Positions 43,584-52,438 of a DNA stretch of 64,000 nucleotides are shown piece after piece; the stretch's first letter is position 1; every line of letters starts with the position of its first letter. This DNA is from Nocardia transvalensis NBRC 15921. GTDB taxonomy: Bacteria > Actinomycetota > Actinomycetes > Mycobacteriales > Mycobacteriaceae. The stretch covers positions 221,210 through 285,209 of the forward strand of contig NZ_BAGL01000063.1 of the NCBI RefSeq assembly GCF_000308875.1, written 5' to 3'. The position numbers and the translations under genes are program-made. The notes under the pieces were generated by a model. The model made no database searches, was not told the origin of the DNA, and saw only the letters and a program-made list of their open reading frames with translations.

Positions 43584-43985
43584 TCACCCTCGAGACTCAC
43601 CGGGTTCCGGACTCTCTCCCCGTCGGCGCGGGGTGCTCTTGCGCGGGCGCAGGGCGTAGGCGGGGACCAGCTGATCGGTCAGGTGCAGTGCCGGACGGCC
43701 GTCGGCGTACGGGATCGAGAAGTTGACCCGGCCCAGCCAGTCGCCGCTGAGGGTCGGCACCCAGTGGGTGAGGGTGCCGGGGCGGTCGCCGGTCATATCG
43801 AGGCCGGCGCCGTTGATGTGCCGCGGCATCCCCGGATCCCGGAGCAGGATCGCGTCGAGCCGGACCCACACCGGGCGCGGCGGATACGTGAGCGCCCGGT
43901 AGTAGTAGCCGGTCTCGTTCGGGAATTGCAGCTCGGGCTCCGTGCCTTCGGTCCGAGGTAACTCACCCTCCTCGTTCGAACGCAT
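43584..43985 (-). CDS. Hypothetical protein
   Basis: A 133-residue soluble protein without recognised family. It has a central hydrophilic core with conserved-looking aromatic stretches (ETGYYYRALTYPPRPVWVRLD, NFSIPYADGRPALHLTDQLVP) and a basic, Pro/Arg-rich tail. Codon pattern is consistent with real coding sequence. TAGTAT six bases before ATG 43985 suggests a leaderless message. The start region includes the palindrome TATTCGAATA, perhaps an operator. Confidence 0.65.
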   Translation of the reverse strand: MRSNEEGELPRTEGTEPELQFPNETGYYYRALTYPPRPVWVRLDAILLRDPGMPRHINGAGLDMTGDRPGTLTHWVPTLSGDWLGRVNFSIPYADGRPALHLTDQLVPAYALRPRKSTPRRRGESPEPGESRG

Positions 43986-43991
43986 ATTCGA

Positions 43992-43997
43992 ATACTA
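43992..43997 (-). promoter_or_regulatory. -10 box TAGTAT of the 43985 gene
   Basis: TAGTAT on the minus strand ends six bases before ATG 43985, consistent with a leaderless transcript. No clear -35 box. The overlapping TATTCGAATA palindrome may be an operator. Confidence 0.4.
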
Positions 43998-44084
43998 GCG
44001 CCCGGTGCATGACACGTCCCGCATTGCCCCGACTTACCCGAAAGGGCAGGTCAACCAGCCTTTATACGTTGACGCGACAACTTC

Positions 44085-45239
44085 TCACCGAGCCTGGATC
44101 AGAGCGTGTTCGCCACTGGTTCGCCAGGGGCGGCCGGTGGCGTCGAGATCCGCGACCTGGGCGGCGGTCAGCCCGGCGACGACATCGGACTTCAGCGTGC
44201 GCAGCGCGACGACCGGCGACGGGAAGTAGGCGGTGAGGTCGGCGAAGGGGGTTGTCGGCGGCCAGTCCCGGTCGCCGAGCAGGCGGCGGTAGTTCAGATC
44301 GCCCTTGAGGATCGTGAGCGCCGCGCACGCGAACTCGACCGACAGATCCTCCGGCAGATCGTGGAACGACAGTGGCGCACAGAAGAATTCGTGCATGCGG
44401 GCGATGAGCCGGCCCTCGTTCATCGCCAGCCACAGGCGGTCGCCCGCCTCCCGGGCCGCGGCGGCGTCGCTGTCGCGCAGCACGCGCAGCGCGGCGACCA
44501 GGTCGTTCATGGTCGCGTCCGAGACGTAGTACGGCTGCGGTTTGAGATAGATCGTGACGCGGGCGGCCATGCCGCTGGTGAGCAGGTAGTCGACGAGGAT
44601 CAGGTCGGGCAGCAGTTCGCGGCCGGCGTTGTCGGCGATCAGGCACACGTCGGGATCGGTCGCGGAGGCCAGCGTGGACCACAGCGCGGCGCTGTCGTCG
44701 ACCAGCAGCCGATCGTCGCGGGCGCCGGACCCGGCGGTCAGCTGGAAGCCGAGGTCGGCCTGATTGCCCCAGAGCGCCGAGACCAGCAGGGCGTCGCGCT
44801 TCTTCTCCTCCGGCACGTCCGCCAGCTCGGCGAGCGCGTTCAATTCGTCGGTGACGGCCGGGCTCGCCAGCTCGGCGGCCTTGGTCGGGCCGAAGGGATC
44901 GATACCGCGCCACACGCCCGGCCCGAAGTATCCGACCGCCTCCAGCAGCCTCCGGTAGAAGTAGCTCTCGGCCCACAGGAACGGAACCTCGCCCCACGGC
45001 CGGCCCCATACGTCCCGCCCCCACTCCTGCCACCGATCAGCGTCGTCGGCGCTCGTGTACAGCGGCTCCACCACCCCGCCGACGCTCTCGGCCAGCAGTT
45101 TCCGCAGGGCGGCCTGTTCGACCTGCCCGTACGGATGAGCGCCGATCACCTGCTCGATCAGCTTCGGATGACGCTCGTGGAACACGCTGTTCGGGAACGA
45201 CCCCGGGACTCCGGCGAGAATCTGCGGCGCATCGGTCAT
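44085..45239 (-). CDS. DUF89/ARMT1-like damage-control phosphatase domain protein
   Basis: A 384-residue protein of the DUF89 (ARMT1-like) family. The metal site motif is DVCLIADNAGRELLPDLILVDYLL, with the conserved Asp-Asn pair, and the third acid may be in LSVEFACAALTILKGDLNYRRLLGDRDWPP, also typical of the family. Eukaryotic and archaeal homologues remove phosphate from damaged or excess sugar phosphates. Substrate in bacteria is unclear. It is divergent from a phosphatase gene (PhoD), and both could belong to phosphate or repair metabolism. Confidence 0.85.
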   Translation of the reverse strand: MTDAPQILAGVPGSFPNSVFHERHPKLIEQVIGAHPYGQVEQAALRKLLAESVGGVVEPLYTSADDADRWQEWGRDVWGRPWGEVPFLWAESYFYRRLLEAVGYFGPGVWRGIDPFGPTKAAELASPAVTDELNALAELADVPEEKKRDALLVSALWGNQADLGFQLTAGSGARDDRLLVDDSAALWSTLASATDPDVCLIADNAGRELLPDLILVDYLLTSGMAARVTIYLKPQPYYVSDATMNDLVAALRVLRDSDAAAAREAGDRLWLAMNEGRLIARMHEFFCAPLSFHDLPEDLSVEFACAALTILKGDLNYRRLLGDRDWPPTTPFADLTAYFPSPVVALRTLKSDVVAGLTAAQVADLDATGRPWRTSGEHALIQAR

Positions 45240-45371
45240 CCCTCGATACTGTCGCATCGAGCCCGGAGCCCTGCATCCGCCATCACCATCCCCCTCGAAC
45301 GACGAGAGAGTTGGCTTGCCGGTCGACCCCTGTTCAGGTTGTGTTGCGACGGCTGGGACATGGTCGGGCGT

Positions 45372-46940
45372 ATGACTGGCCGATCTCCGTACTCCGGTAT
45401 CTCCCGACGGACCCTGCTGCGCACCACCGCCGTCGGGCTGGTGGCGGGGCCGGGGCTGGTGGCGTGCTCGTCGGGCGGGGACGGTCCCGGGCTGGTGCGG
45501 GACCGGCCGACATTGACGCACGGCGTGGCCGTGGGCGATCCGCGGGCGGACGGCGCGTTGGTCTGGGCCCGGTCCGATCGGCCGGCGCGGCTGATCGTGG
45601 AGACCTCGGCGACCGAATCCTTCTCCGGCGCACGGCGTTTCGAAGGACCTCAGCTCACCCCGGAGACCGACGGGACGGGGCGGCTGCGCCTCGTGGGTTT
45701 GCCCGCGGGACAGCAGGTGCACTACCGCGTCACGCTGGAGGGCGACGGCGGCGCCACGTCCGAACCGGTCACGGGCACGTTCAGCACGGTGCCCACCGCG
45801 GCCTCGGACCTGCGGCTGCTGTGGTCCGGCGATGTCGTCGGCCAGGGCTGGGGCAGCAATCCGGACCTGGGTGGCATGAAGATCTTCTCCGCCATGGCCG
45901 CCCGCGACCCGCACCTGTTCATCCACTCGGGCGACGCCATCTACGCCGACGGGCCGCTACAGGAGACGGTCACGCTGCCCGACGGGCGGACCTGGCGCAA
46001 TGTGGTGACCGAGCCCAAGAGCGCTCCCGCCCAGACCCTCGAGCAGTTCCGCGGCCAGTACGCCTACAACCTGCTCGACGACAACTACCGGCGCTTCAAC
46101 ACGTCGGTGGCCCAGGTCGTGCAGTGGGACGACCACGAGACGGTCAACAACTGGTACCCGGGCGGTCAGGTCGCCGCGAGCAAGGGCTACGCCGAGCGGA
46201 GCATGGACGTGCTGTCCCGGCGCGCCTGGCAGGCCTTCCACGAGTGGATGCCGCTGGATCCCGCCGAGGCCACCGACGGCCGCCTCTACCGCAAGATCTC
46301 CTACGGCCCGCTGCTGGACGTGTTCGTGCTCGACATGCGGACCTACAAGGACGCCAACGACGCCGACCGCTCCCCCGACGGCAGGATCTTCGGCCCCGAG
46401 CAGACCCGCTGGCTGATCGAGGCGCTGCGGGATTCGAGGGCCACCTGGAAGATCGTCGCCAACGACCTCCCGCTGGGCCTGGTCGTCAAGGACGGCGAGC
46501 AGCCGAACACCGCCGCGTTCGAGGGCCCGGCCAACGGCGATCCCGGCGCCCCGCTGGGCCGGGAGACCGAGATCGCGCGAGTGCTGTCGTCGATCAAGGC
46601 GAACCGCGTCGCCAATGTGGTGTGGCTGACCGCGGACGTGCATTACACCGCGGCACACCACTATTCACCCGAGCGCGCGGCCTTCACCGATTTCGACCCG
46701 TTCTGGGAGTTCGTCTCCGGACCGCTCAACGCCGGCGCCTTCGGCCCCAACGATCTCGACGGAACCTTCGGCCCCACAGCCGTTTTCGTGCACGCACCAC
46801 CGACGCAGAACGCCTCGCCGCTGGACGAGTACCAGCATTTCGGCGAGGTGCGCATCGACGGCAAGAGCAAGGAACTGACGGTGAACCTGTGTGACGCGTC
46901 GGGAAAGGCGCTGTTCACCCAGCGCCTACCTCCGGCGTGA
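45372..46940 (+). CDS. phoD: PhoD-type alkaline phosphatase, Tat-exported lipoprotein
   Basis: A 522-residue enzyme. The signal peptide has the twin-arginine motif SRRTLLR (11-17) and a lipobox-like LVAC (Cys32). The PhoD N-terminal domain contains THGVAVGDPRADGALVWAR; the metallophosphatase domain has LFIHSGDAIYADGP, VVQWDDHETVNNW and LTADVHYTAAHHY as Ca/Fe ligands. It would hydrolyse phosphomono- or diesters outside the membrane. ATG 45360 is an alternative start. GTTCAGGTTGT and a weaker copy 11 bases on (45332-45353) faintly resemble Pho boxes. Confidence 0.93.
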   Translation: MTGRSPYSGISRRTLLRTTAVGLVAGPGLVACSSGGDGPGLVRDRPTLTHGVAVGDPRADGALVWARSDRPARLIVETSATESFSGARRFEGPQLTPETDGTGRLRLVGLPAGQQVHYRVTLEGDGGATSEPVTGTFSTVPTAASDLRLLWSGDVVGQGWGSNPDLGGMKIFSAMAARDPHLFIHSGDAIYADGPLQETVTLPDGRTWRNVVTEPKSAPAQTLEQFRGQYAYNLLDDNYRRFNTSVAQVVQWDDHETVNNWYPGGQVAASKGYAERSMDVLSRRAWQAFHEWMPLDPAEATDGRLYRKISYGPLLDVFVLDMRTYKDANDADRSPDGRIFGPEQTRWLIEALRDSRATWKIVANDLPLGLVVKDGEQPNTAAFEGPANGDPGAPLGRETEIARVLSSIKANRVANVVWLTADVHYTAAHHYSPERAAFTDFDPFWEFVSGPLNAGAFGPNDLDGTFGPTAVFVHAPPTQNASPLDEYQHFGEVRIDGKSKELTVNLCDASGKALFTQRLPPA

Positions 46941-46986
46941 GCCCTCTCCCTTTCCCGCGGACCGCATGCCGGAGACGAGAGGTGGG

Positions 46987-47949
46987 TCAGAAGTCCCAGT
47001 CCTCGTCTTCGGTGTTGACCGCCTTGCCGATCACATAGCTGGACCCCGACCCCGAGAAGAAGTCGTGGTTCTCGTCGGCGTTCGGGGAGAGGGCGGAGAG
47101 GATGGCGGGGTTGACGTCGGTCTCGTCCTTGGGGAACAGGCCCTCGTAGCCGAGGTTCATCAGCGCCTTGTTCGCGTTGTAGCGCAGGAACTTCTTGACG
47201 TCCTCGGTCAGGCCGACCTCGTCGTAGAGGTCCTGGGTGTACTCGACCTCGTTCTCGTACAGCTCGAACAGCAGCTCGAAGGTGTAGTTCTTCAGCTCTT
47301 CCTGTTCGGGAGCGGTGAGGGCCTCCAGGCCCTTCTGGTACTTGTAGCCGATGTAATAGCCGTGCACGGCCTCGTCGCGGATGATCAGGCGGATCAGGTC
47401 GGCGGTGTTGGTGAGCTTGGCGCGCGAGGACCAGTACATCGGCAGGTAGAAGCCCGAGTAGAACAGGAAGCTCTCCAGCAGGGTGGAGGCCACCTTGCGC
47501 TTGAGCGGCTCGTCGCCGTTGTAGTAGTCGAGGACGATCTCGGCCTTGCGCTGCAGGTTGCGGTTCTCCTCCGACCAGCGGAAGGCGTCGTCGATCTCGC
47601 GGGTGGAGCACAGCGTCGAGAAGATGGAACTGTAGCTCTTGGCGTGCACCGACTCCATGAAGGCGATGTTGGTGTACACCGCCTCCTCGTGCGGGGTCAG
47701 CGCGTCCGGGATCAGGCTCACCGCGCCGACCGTGCCCTGGATGGTGTCCAGCAGCGTCAGGCCGGTGAACACCCGCATGGTCAGCTGCTTCTCATGGTCG
47801 GTCAGGGTGGCCCACGACGGAATGTCGTTGGACACCGGAACCTTCTCCGGCAGCCAGAAGTTGCCGACCAGCCGGTCCCAGACCTCGGCATCCTTCTCGT
47901 CGGCCACCCGATTCCAGTTGATCGCAGACACTCGGTCGATCAGCTTCAC
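46987..47949 (-). CDS. nrdF: Class Ib ribonucleotide reductase beta subunit
   Basis: A 320-residue R2 protein. The di-metal ligands lie in AVYTNIAFMESVHAKSYSSIF and LIRLIIRDEAVHGYYIGYK, and the C-terminal tail ends DEDWDF, the sequence that docks on NrdE. It carries the tyrosyl radical with a Mn or Fe pair. It is separated from nrdE-nrdI-nrdH by mgtE, the mycobacterial place of Rv3049c-Rv3050c. Start GTG 47949 is preceded by AAGGGTGAG. The M. tuberculosis equivalent is nrdF2 (Rv3048c). Confidence 0.95.
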   Translation of the reverse strand: MKLIDRVSAINWNRVADEKDAEVWDRLVGNFWLPEKVPVSNDIPSWATLTDHEKQLTMRVFTGLTLLDTIQGTVGAVSLIPDALTPHEEAVYTNIAFMESVHAKSYSSIFSTLCSTREIDDAFRWSEENRNLQRKAEIVLDYYNGDEPLKRKVASTLLESFLFYSGFYLPMYWSSRAKLTNTADLIRLIIRDEAVHGYYIGYKYQKGLEALTAPEQEELKNYTFELLFELYENEVEYTQDLYDEVGLTEDVKKFLRYNANKALMNLGYEGLFPKDETDVNPAILSALSPNADENHDFFSGSGSSYVIGKAVNTEDEDWDF

Positions 47950-48077
47950 GCGCCGCTCACCCTTCTCATCTCGCCGGACCGTGGGGATTTCCCCGCGCCT
48001 TGGAACACTACTACTTGGGGGCGACAACTCCGGTCAGCACAAGTGCTTGTGTCTTGTGCCGCTTCGGATATGGCCGC

Positions 48078-49484
48078 TCAGATCCCCAGGACGACCTTGG
48101 CGGTGGTGAAGTAGATGATCAGGCCCGTGGCGTCGACCAGGGTCGTGACCATGGGGGCCGAGATCACCGCGGGGTCGATGCGCAACCGCTTGGCCAGCAG
48201 CGGCATCGTACCGCCGATGGTGGCCGCCCAGCCGCAGATGACTATCAGCGTGATGCCCACGACCACGGCGATGTCCGCGCTGACGAAGATCCCGCCGATG
48301 ACCATGCCGACCGCGGCCAGCATCGACCCCAGCACCAGGCCCACCCGGCACTCGCGCCAGATCACCCGCAGCAGATCCGATACCCGGACCTCGCCGACGG
48401 CCAGCGCGCGCACGCACGAGGTCGCCGCCTGCGCGCCCGCGTTGCCGCCCGCGCCGATCAGCAGCGGGATGAACAACGCCAGATGCGCGGCCTGCGCCAG
48501 CGTGGCCTCGAACGCGTCGGTCACCGTGACCGTCAGCGTCGCCGCCACCAGCAGCAACAGCAGCCACATCGCCCGGTAGCGGGCCAGCTGGAACACCCCG
48601 GCCGCCATGTAGTGCCCGGCCCAGGGGGCGGCGCCGGCCTGGCGCGCCACATCCTCGCTGTCGGCGGCCTCGATGACCTCCACCGCGTCGTCGATGGTCA
48701 GCAGCCCGACCAGGCGGTCCTCGCTGTCGACCACCGGCAGGTTGATGACGTTGGTCTCACGCATCAGCCGCGCGGCCTTCTCCGCGGAGTCGGTGGCGCG
48801 CGCGAAGACCGGTTCGGTGACGACCAGATCGGACACCATCGCCTCGGGCTCGCCGAGGACCAGTTCGCGCAGTTCGACGATCCCGGTGAGCCGACGGCCC
48901 AGGTCCACGACGGGCAGCGTGTACACGGTCTCGGCGCCGGTGCCCTTCAGGCGCACCATCTGCAGCGCCTCCGCGACGGTGAGGTTCCGCGGCAGCGCCA
49001 CGACCTCGGGCGTCATGTACCGGCCGACGGAACCCTCCGGATAGCCGAGCAGGGCCGCGGTCATGCGGCGCTCGCGCGGGCTCAGCCCGGCCAGCACCTT
49101 CTTGGCGACCTTGGCCGGGGCCTCGCGCAGCATGCGGGCCCGGTCGTCGGGGTCCATCTCCTCGACCAGTTCGCGGAACGCCTGGCCACGCAGGCCGGCG
49201 AGGATCTGCTGCTGGTCGACCGGTTCGAGTTCCTCGAAGACCGTCAGCGCGCGGTCCTTGTCGAGCAGGCGGAACGCCAGCACCGCGTGCACCGCGTCCA
49301 TGCGGGCGAGCTGGTCGGCGATCAGGTGCGGCGGATGGTCGTCCAGCCACGCGAGCGTGGCCTCGACCCGGCCGCAGTCGACGATGTCCTGGAGGGACTC
49401 GACGCTCGGCGTCTGGGGCAGGTTTTCGGCGGAGTCGGCTGCGGGCAGCTCGGGAACAGCGACGGACAGATCGGTCGGCGACAT
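48078..49484 (-). CDS. mgtE: Magnesium transporter MgtE
   Basis: A 468-residue MgtE channel. The N-terminal MgtE_N superhelical domain (residues ~30-130) has QLARMDAVHAVLAFRLLDKD and REAPAKVAKKVLAGLSP. Two CBS domains follow (VGRYMTPEVVALPRNLTVAEAL, VSDLVVTEPVFARATDS and INLPVVDSEDRLVGLLTIDDA). Five membrane segments end the protein, with PLLIGAGGNAGAQAATSC in the pore. CBS and N domains sense cytoplasmic Mg2+ and gate the channel. ATG 49484 has GAGG seven bases upstream. A small leader ORF lies 95 bases before it. Confidence 0.95.
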   Translation of the reverse strand: MSPTDLSVAVPELPAADSAENLPQTPSVESLQDIVDCGRVEATLAWLDDHPPHLIADQLARMDAVHAVLAFRLLDKDRALTVFEELEPVDQQQILAGLRGQAFRELVEEMDPDDRARMLREAPAKVAKKVLAGLSPRERRMTAALLGYPEGSVGRYMTPEVVALPRNLTVAEALQMVRLKGTGAETVYTLPVVDLGRRLTGIVELRELVLGEPEAMVSDLVVTEPVFARATDSAEKAARLMRETNVINLPVVDSEDRLVGLLTIDDAVEVIEAADSEDVARQAGAAPWAGHYMAAGVFQLARYRAMWLLLLLVAATLTVTVTDAFEATLAQAAHLALFIPLLIGAGGNAGAQAATSCVRALAVGEVRVSDLLRVIWRECRVGLVLGSMLAAVGMVIGGIFVSADIAVVVGITLIVICGWAATIGGTMPLLAKRLRIDPAVISAPMVTTLVDATGLIIYFTTAKVVLGI

Positions 49485-49579
49485 GGCAGAACCTCGGCAC
49501 AACGGCATGCAGCACTACGGCATGGAGCGGAAAGGAGACACCGGATCACACCGCGGGGCGTCACCCCGGCGCCGAGGAA

Positions 49580-49639
49580 CTATCGGCAGGAAACGAGGGC
49601 GACGCCGCGCGGCCTTCGACTGGGGGGCTCGCTACGCAT
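49580..49639 (-). CDS. Putative mgtE leader peptide
   Basis: A 19-codon ORF, MRSEPPSRRPRGVALVSCR, with a near-perfect Shine-Dalgarno GGAGG nine bases before its ATG (49649-49653). It has two adjacent CCC proline codons at positions 5-6 and another proline at 10. Downstream, between its stop and mgtE, GCCGGGG-TGA-CGCCCCG-like pairing near 49552-49570 offers an attenuation hairpin. Proline-rich leaders that sense Mg2+ through ribosome behaviour precede mgtA and related genes in other bacteria. The function here is inference. Confidence 0.45.
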   Translation of the reverse strand: MRSEPPSRRPRGVALVSCR

Positions 49640-49961
49640 AGCTACCCACCTCCTCAGTCGTCACAGCTGTCATCATGTGCGCCGTCGCCCTTTGACAACG
49701 CAGCCACCGGCGGCCGATCCGCCGATGACGCAAAGCATTCGAGAGCAATATACGCGCCACCGGCCCAAGACACGCCATCCGTCCACAACACCCCGGCGCG
49801 TCGAATCATTCCCCAGCCCCGCCCCCACCTGCCAATACGCCCAATCCCCTTGGCACACAACAGCATTGAACCAGACCAGATATGTGAGGAACCCCACCGA
49901 TAATTTTCCGACAAATTCCCCCACCACCACCCACACCCCTTTTCCCGGGCACCGTCCCCTC

Positions 49962-50175
49962 CAGTTTCCCGCGCCCTGCCCCTAGTTCCCACGCGCTGCC
50001 TCTACTTCTCGCACGCTGCCCTAGTTCCCACGCGCTGCCTCCAGTTCTCGCGCGCTGCCCTCTAGTTTTCCGGCGCGCTGCCCCTAGTTTCCGGCACGCT
50101 GTCCCCCAGTTTCCGGCCCACTGCCCTTGTTTCCGGCGCGCCGCCCTCCATTTTCCGGCACGCTTTTGGCCGGAA
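49962..50175. repeat. Tandem half-unit array ending in a full hairpin element
   Basis: About nine degenerate 20-23 base units, on the minus strand near TAGGGGCAGCGTGCCGGAAA, run from 49962 to 50152 and end in a full forward element at 50153-50175. The last units (nearest 50175) are the best conserved. The array lies between nrdE and the mgtE leader. The rest of the gene-free stretch 49655-49961 has AT-richer sequence and no supportable gene; a 112-codon open frame there has no coding character. Confidence 0.85.
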
Positions 50176-50270
50176 ACCGCCCGCGAGCGAACACCGCCCC
50201 GGCGCACCACCACGACGGCAAACGACGAGGGGCGCCCCCGATACCGGGAGCGTCCCTCGCCCAACGGTTT

Positions 50271-52430
50271 CTACAGCATGCAGCTGACGCAGCCCTCGAC
50301 TTCGGTTCCCTCCAGGGCCATCTGGCGGATGCGGATGTAGTAGAGGGTCTTGATGCCCTTGCGCCAGGCGTAGATCTGGGCGCGGTTGACCTCGCGGGTC
50401 GTGGCGGTGTCCTTGAAGAACAGCGTCAGCGACAGGCCCTGGTCCACGTGCTGGGTGGCCGCGGCGTAGGTGTCGATGATCTTCTCGTAGCCGATCTCGT
50501 AGGCGTCCTCGAAGTAGTCGAGGTTGTCGTTGTCGAGGTAGGGCGCCGGGTAGTAGACGCGCCCGATTTTGCCCTCCTTGCGGATCTCGATCTTCGACGC
50601 CACCGGGTGGATCGAGCTGGTGGAGTGGTTGATGTAGGAGATCGACCCGGTCGGCGGCACGGCCTGCAGGTTCTGGTTGTAGATGCCGTGCGCCATCACC
50701 GACGCCTTCAGCTCGCGCCAGTCGTCCTGGGTCGGGATGTGCACGCCGGCATCGGCGAACAGCTGCCGCACGCGCTCGGTCGCCGGCTCCCACGCCTGCT
50801 CGGTGTACTTGTCGAAGTACTCACCGCTGGCGTACTTCGACTCGGGGAAGCCGCCGAAGGCCTGCCCGCGCTCGATTGCCAGCTGGTTCGACGCCCGGAT
50901 CGCGTGGAAGGCGATCGTGTAGAAGTACATGTTCGTGAAGTCGACGCCCTCGTCGGAGCCGTAGTGGATCCGCTCGCGGGCGAGGTACCCGTGCAGGTTC
51001 ATCTGCCCGAGGCCGATGGCGTGGGACTGGTTGTTGCCCTGCTCGATCGACGGCACCGAGTAGATGTGGGTCTGGTCCGACACCGCGGTCAGCGCGCGGA
51101 TGGACGTCTCCACCGTCTTGCCGAAGTCCGGCGAGTCCATGGTCTTGGCGATGTTCAGCGAGCCGAGGTTGCACGAGATGTCCTTGCCGACCACCGAGTA
51201 GGACAGATCGTCGTTGAACACCGACGGCGTGGAGACCTGCAGGATCTCCGAGCACAGGTTGGAGTGGGTGATCTTGCCCTTGATCGGGTTGGCCCGGTTC
51301 ACCGTGTCCTCGTACATGATGTACGGGTAGCCGGACTCGAACTGCAGCTCGGCGATGGTCTGGAAGAACTCGCGCGCGTTGATCTTGGTCTTGCGGATGC
51401 GCCCGTCGTCGACCATCTCGTAGTACTTCTCGGTGACGTCGACGTCGGCGAAGGGCACGCCGTAGATGCGCTCCACGTCGTACGGCGAGAACAGGTACAT
51501 GTCCTCGTTCTTCTTCGCCAGCTCGAAGGTGATGTCCGGAATCACCACGCCCAGCGACAGCGTCTTGATGCGGATCTTCTCGTCCGCGTTCTCGCGCTTG
51601 GTGTCGAGGAAGCGGTAGATGTCGGGGTGGTGGGCGTGCAGATACACCGCGCCCGCGCCCTGCCGCGCGCCGAGCTGGTTGGCGTAGGAGAACGAGTCCT
51701 CCAGCAGCTTCATGATCGGGATGACGCCCGAGGACTGGTTCTCGATCTTCTTGATCGGCGCGCCGTGCTCGCGAATGTTGCTGAGCAGCAACGCCACACC
51801 ACCGCCACGCTTGGACAGCTGCAGCGCGGAGTTGATGGAGCGCCCGATGGACTCCATGTTGTCCTCGATGCGAAGGAGAAAACAGCTGACCGGCTCGCCG
51901 CGCTGGCGCTTGCCCGAGTTGAGGAAGGTGGGGGTGGCGGGCTGGAAGCGGCCGTCGATGATCTCCTCGACCAGTTCGCCGGCCAGCTTCTCGTCACCGG
52001 CGGCGAGGGTCAGCGCGACCATGCAGACCCGGTCCTCGAAGCGCTCCAGGTAGCGCTTGCCGTCGAAGGTCTTCAGCGTGTACGAGGTGTAGTACTTGAA
52101 CGCGCCGAGGAAGGTCGGGAACCGGAACTTCTTGGCGTACGCCTGCTGGAACAGCTTCTTCACGAAGGCCCGGCTGTACTGCTCGAGCACCTCGGACTCG
52201 TAGTAGTTCTCCTCGACGAGGTAGTCGAGCTTCTCGTCCAGGTTGTGGAAGAAGACGGTGTTCTGGTTGACGTGCTGGAGGAAGTACTGGTGGGCGGCCT
52301 CGCGGTCCCGGTCGAACTGGATCTCGCCGTTGGGCCCGTAGAGGTTCAGCATCGCGTTGAGGGCGTGGTAGTCCATGCCCTCGGTCGTCGGGGCAGTGTC
52401 CGACCCCGCCCTGCTCCCGCTCGCGTTCAC
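50271..52430 (-). CDS. nrdE: Class Ib ribonucleotide reductase alpha subunit
   Basis: A 719-residue catalytic subunit. Recognisable parts are DYHALNAMLNLY near the start, QYFLQHVNQNTVFFHNLDEKLDYL, SCFLLRIEDNMESIGRSINSALQLSKRGGGVALLLS, KDISCNLGSLNIAKTMD with an active-site Cys, and PPTGSISYINHSTSSIHP. It ends CVSCML, the redox cysteine pair served by NrdH. It reduces ribonucleoside diphosphates. GTG 52430 is eight bases after the nrdI stop. Order nrdH-nrdI-nrdE matches Rv3053c-Rv3051c. Confidence 0.96.
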   Translation of the reverse strand: MNASGSRAGSDTAPTTEGMDYHALNAMLNLYGPNGEIQFDRDREAAHQYFLQHVNQNTVFFHNLDEKLDYLVEENYYESEVLEQYSRAFVKKLFQQAYAKKFRFPTFLGAFKYYTSYTLKTFDGKRYLERFEDRVCMVALTLAAGDEKLAGELVEEIIDGRFQPATPTFLNSGKRQRGEPVSCFLLRIEDNMESIGRSINSALQLSKRGGGVALLLSNIREHGAPIKKIENQSSGVIPIMKLLEDSFSYANQLGARQGAGAVYLHAHHPDIYRFLDTKRENADEKIRIKTLSLGVVIPDITFELAKKNEDMYLFSPYDVERIYGVPFADVDVTEKYYEMVDDGRIRKTKINAREFFQTIAELQFESGYPYIMYEDTVNRANPIKGKITHSNLCSEILQVSTPSVFNDDLSYSVVGKDISCNLGSLNIAKTMDSPDFGKTVETSIRALTAVSDQTHIYSVPSIEQGNNQSHAIGLGQMNLHGYLARERIHYGSDEGVDFTNMYFYTIAFHAIRASNQLAIERGQAFGGFPESKYASGEYFDKYTEQAWEPATERVRQLFADAGVHIPTQDDWRELKASVMAHGIYNQNLQAVPPTGSISYINHSTSSIHPVASKIEIRKEGKIGRVYYPAPYLDNDNLDYFEDAYEIGYEKIIDTYAAATQHVDQGLSLTLFFKDTATTREVNRAQIYAWRKGIKTLYYIRIRQMALEGTEVEGCVSCML

Positions 52431-52438
52431 CGGGCGCT

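Noticed and set aside
49485..49700. M-box or other known Mg2+ riboswitch before mgtE
   Set aside because: The conserved M-box core as I know it is not found; the leader ORF explains the strong Shine-Dalgarno better.
49654..49992. 112-codon leftward ORF between mgtE leader and nrdE
   Set aside because: Low-complexity Gly/Trp/Arg composition, no ribosome site, and its first part runs through the hairpin half-unit array.
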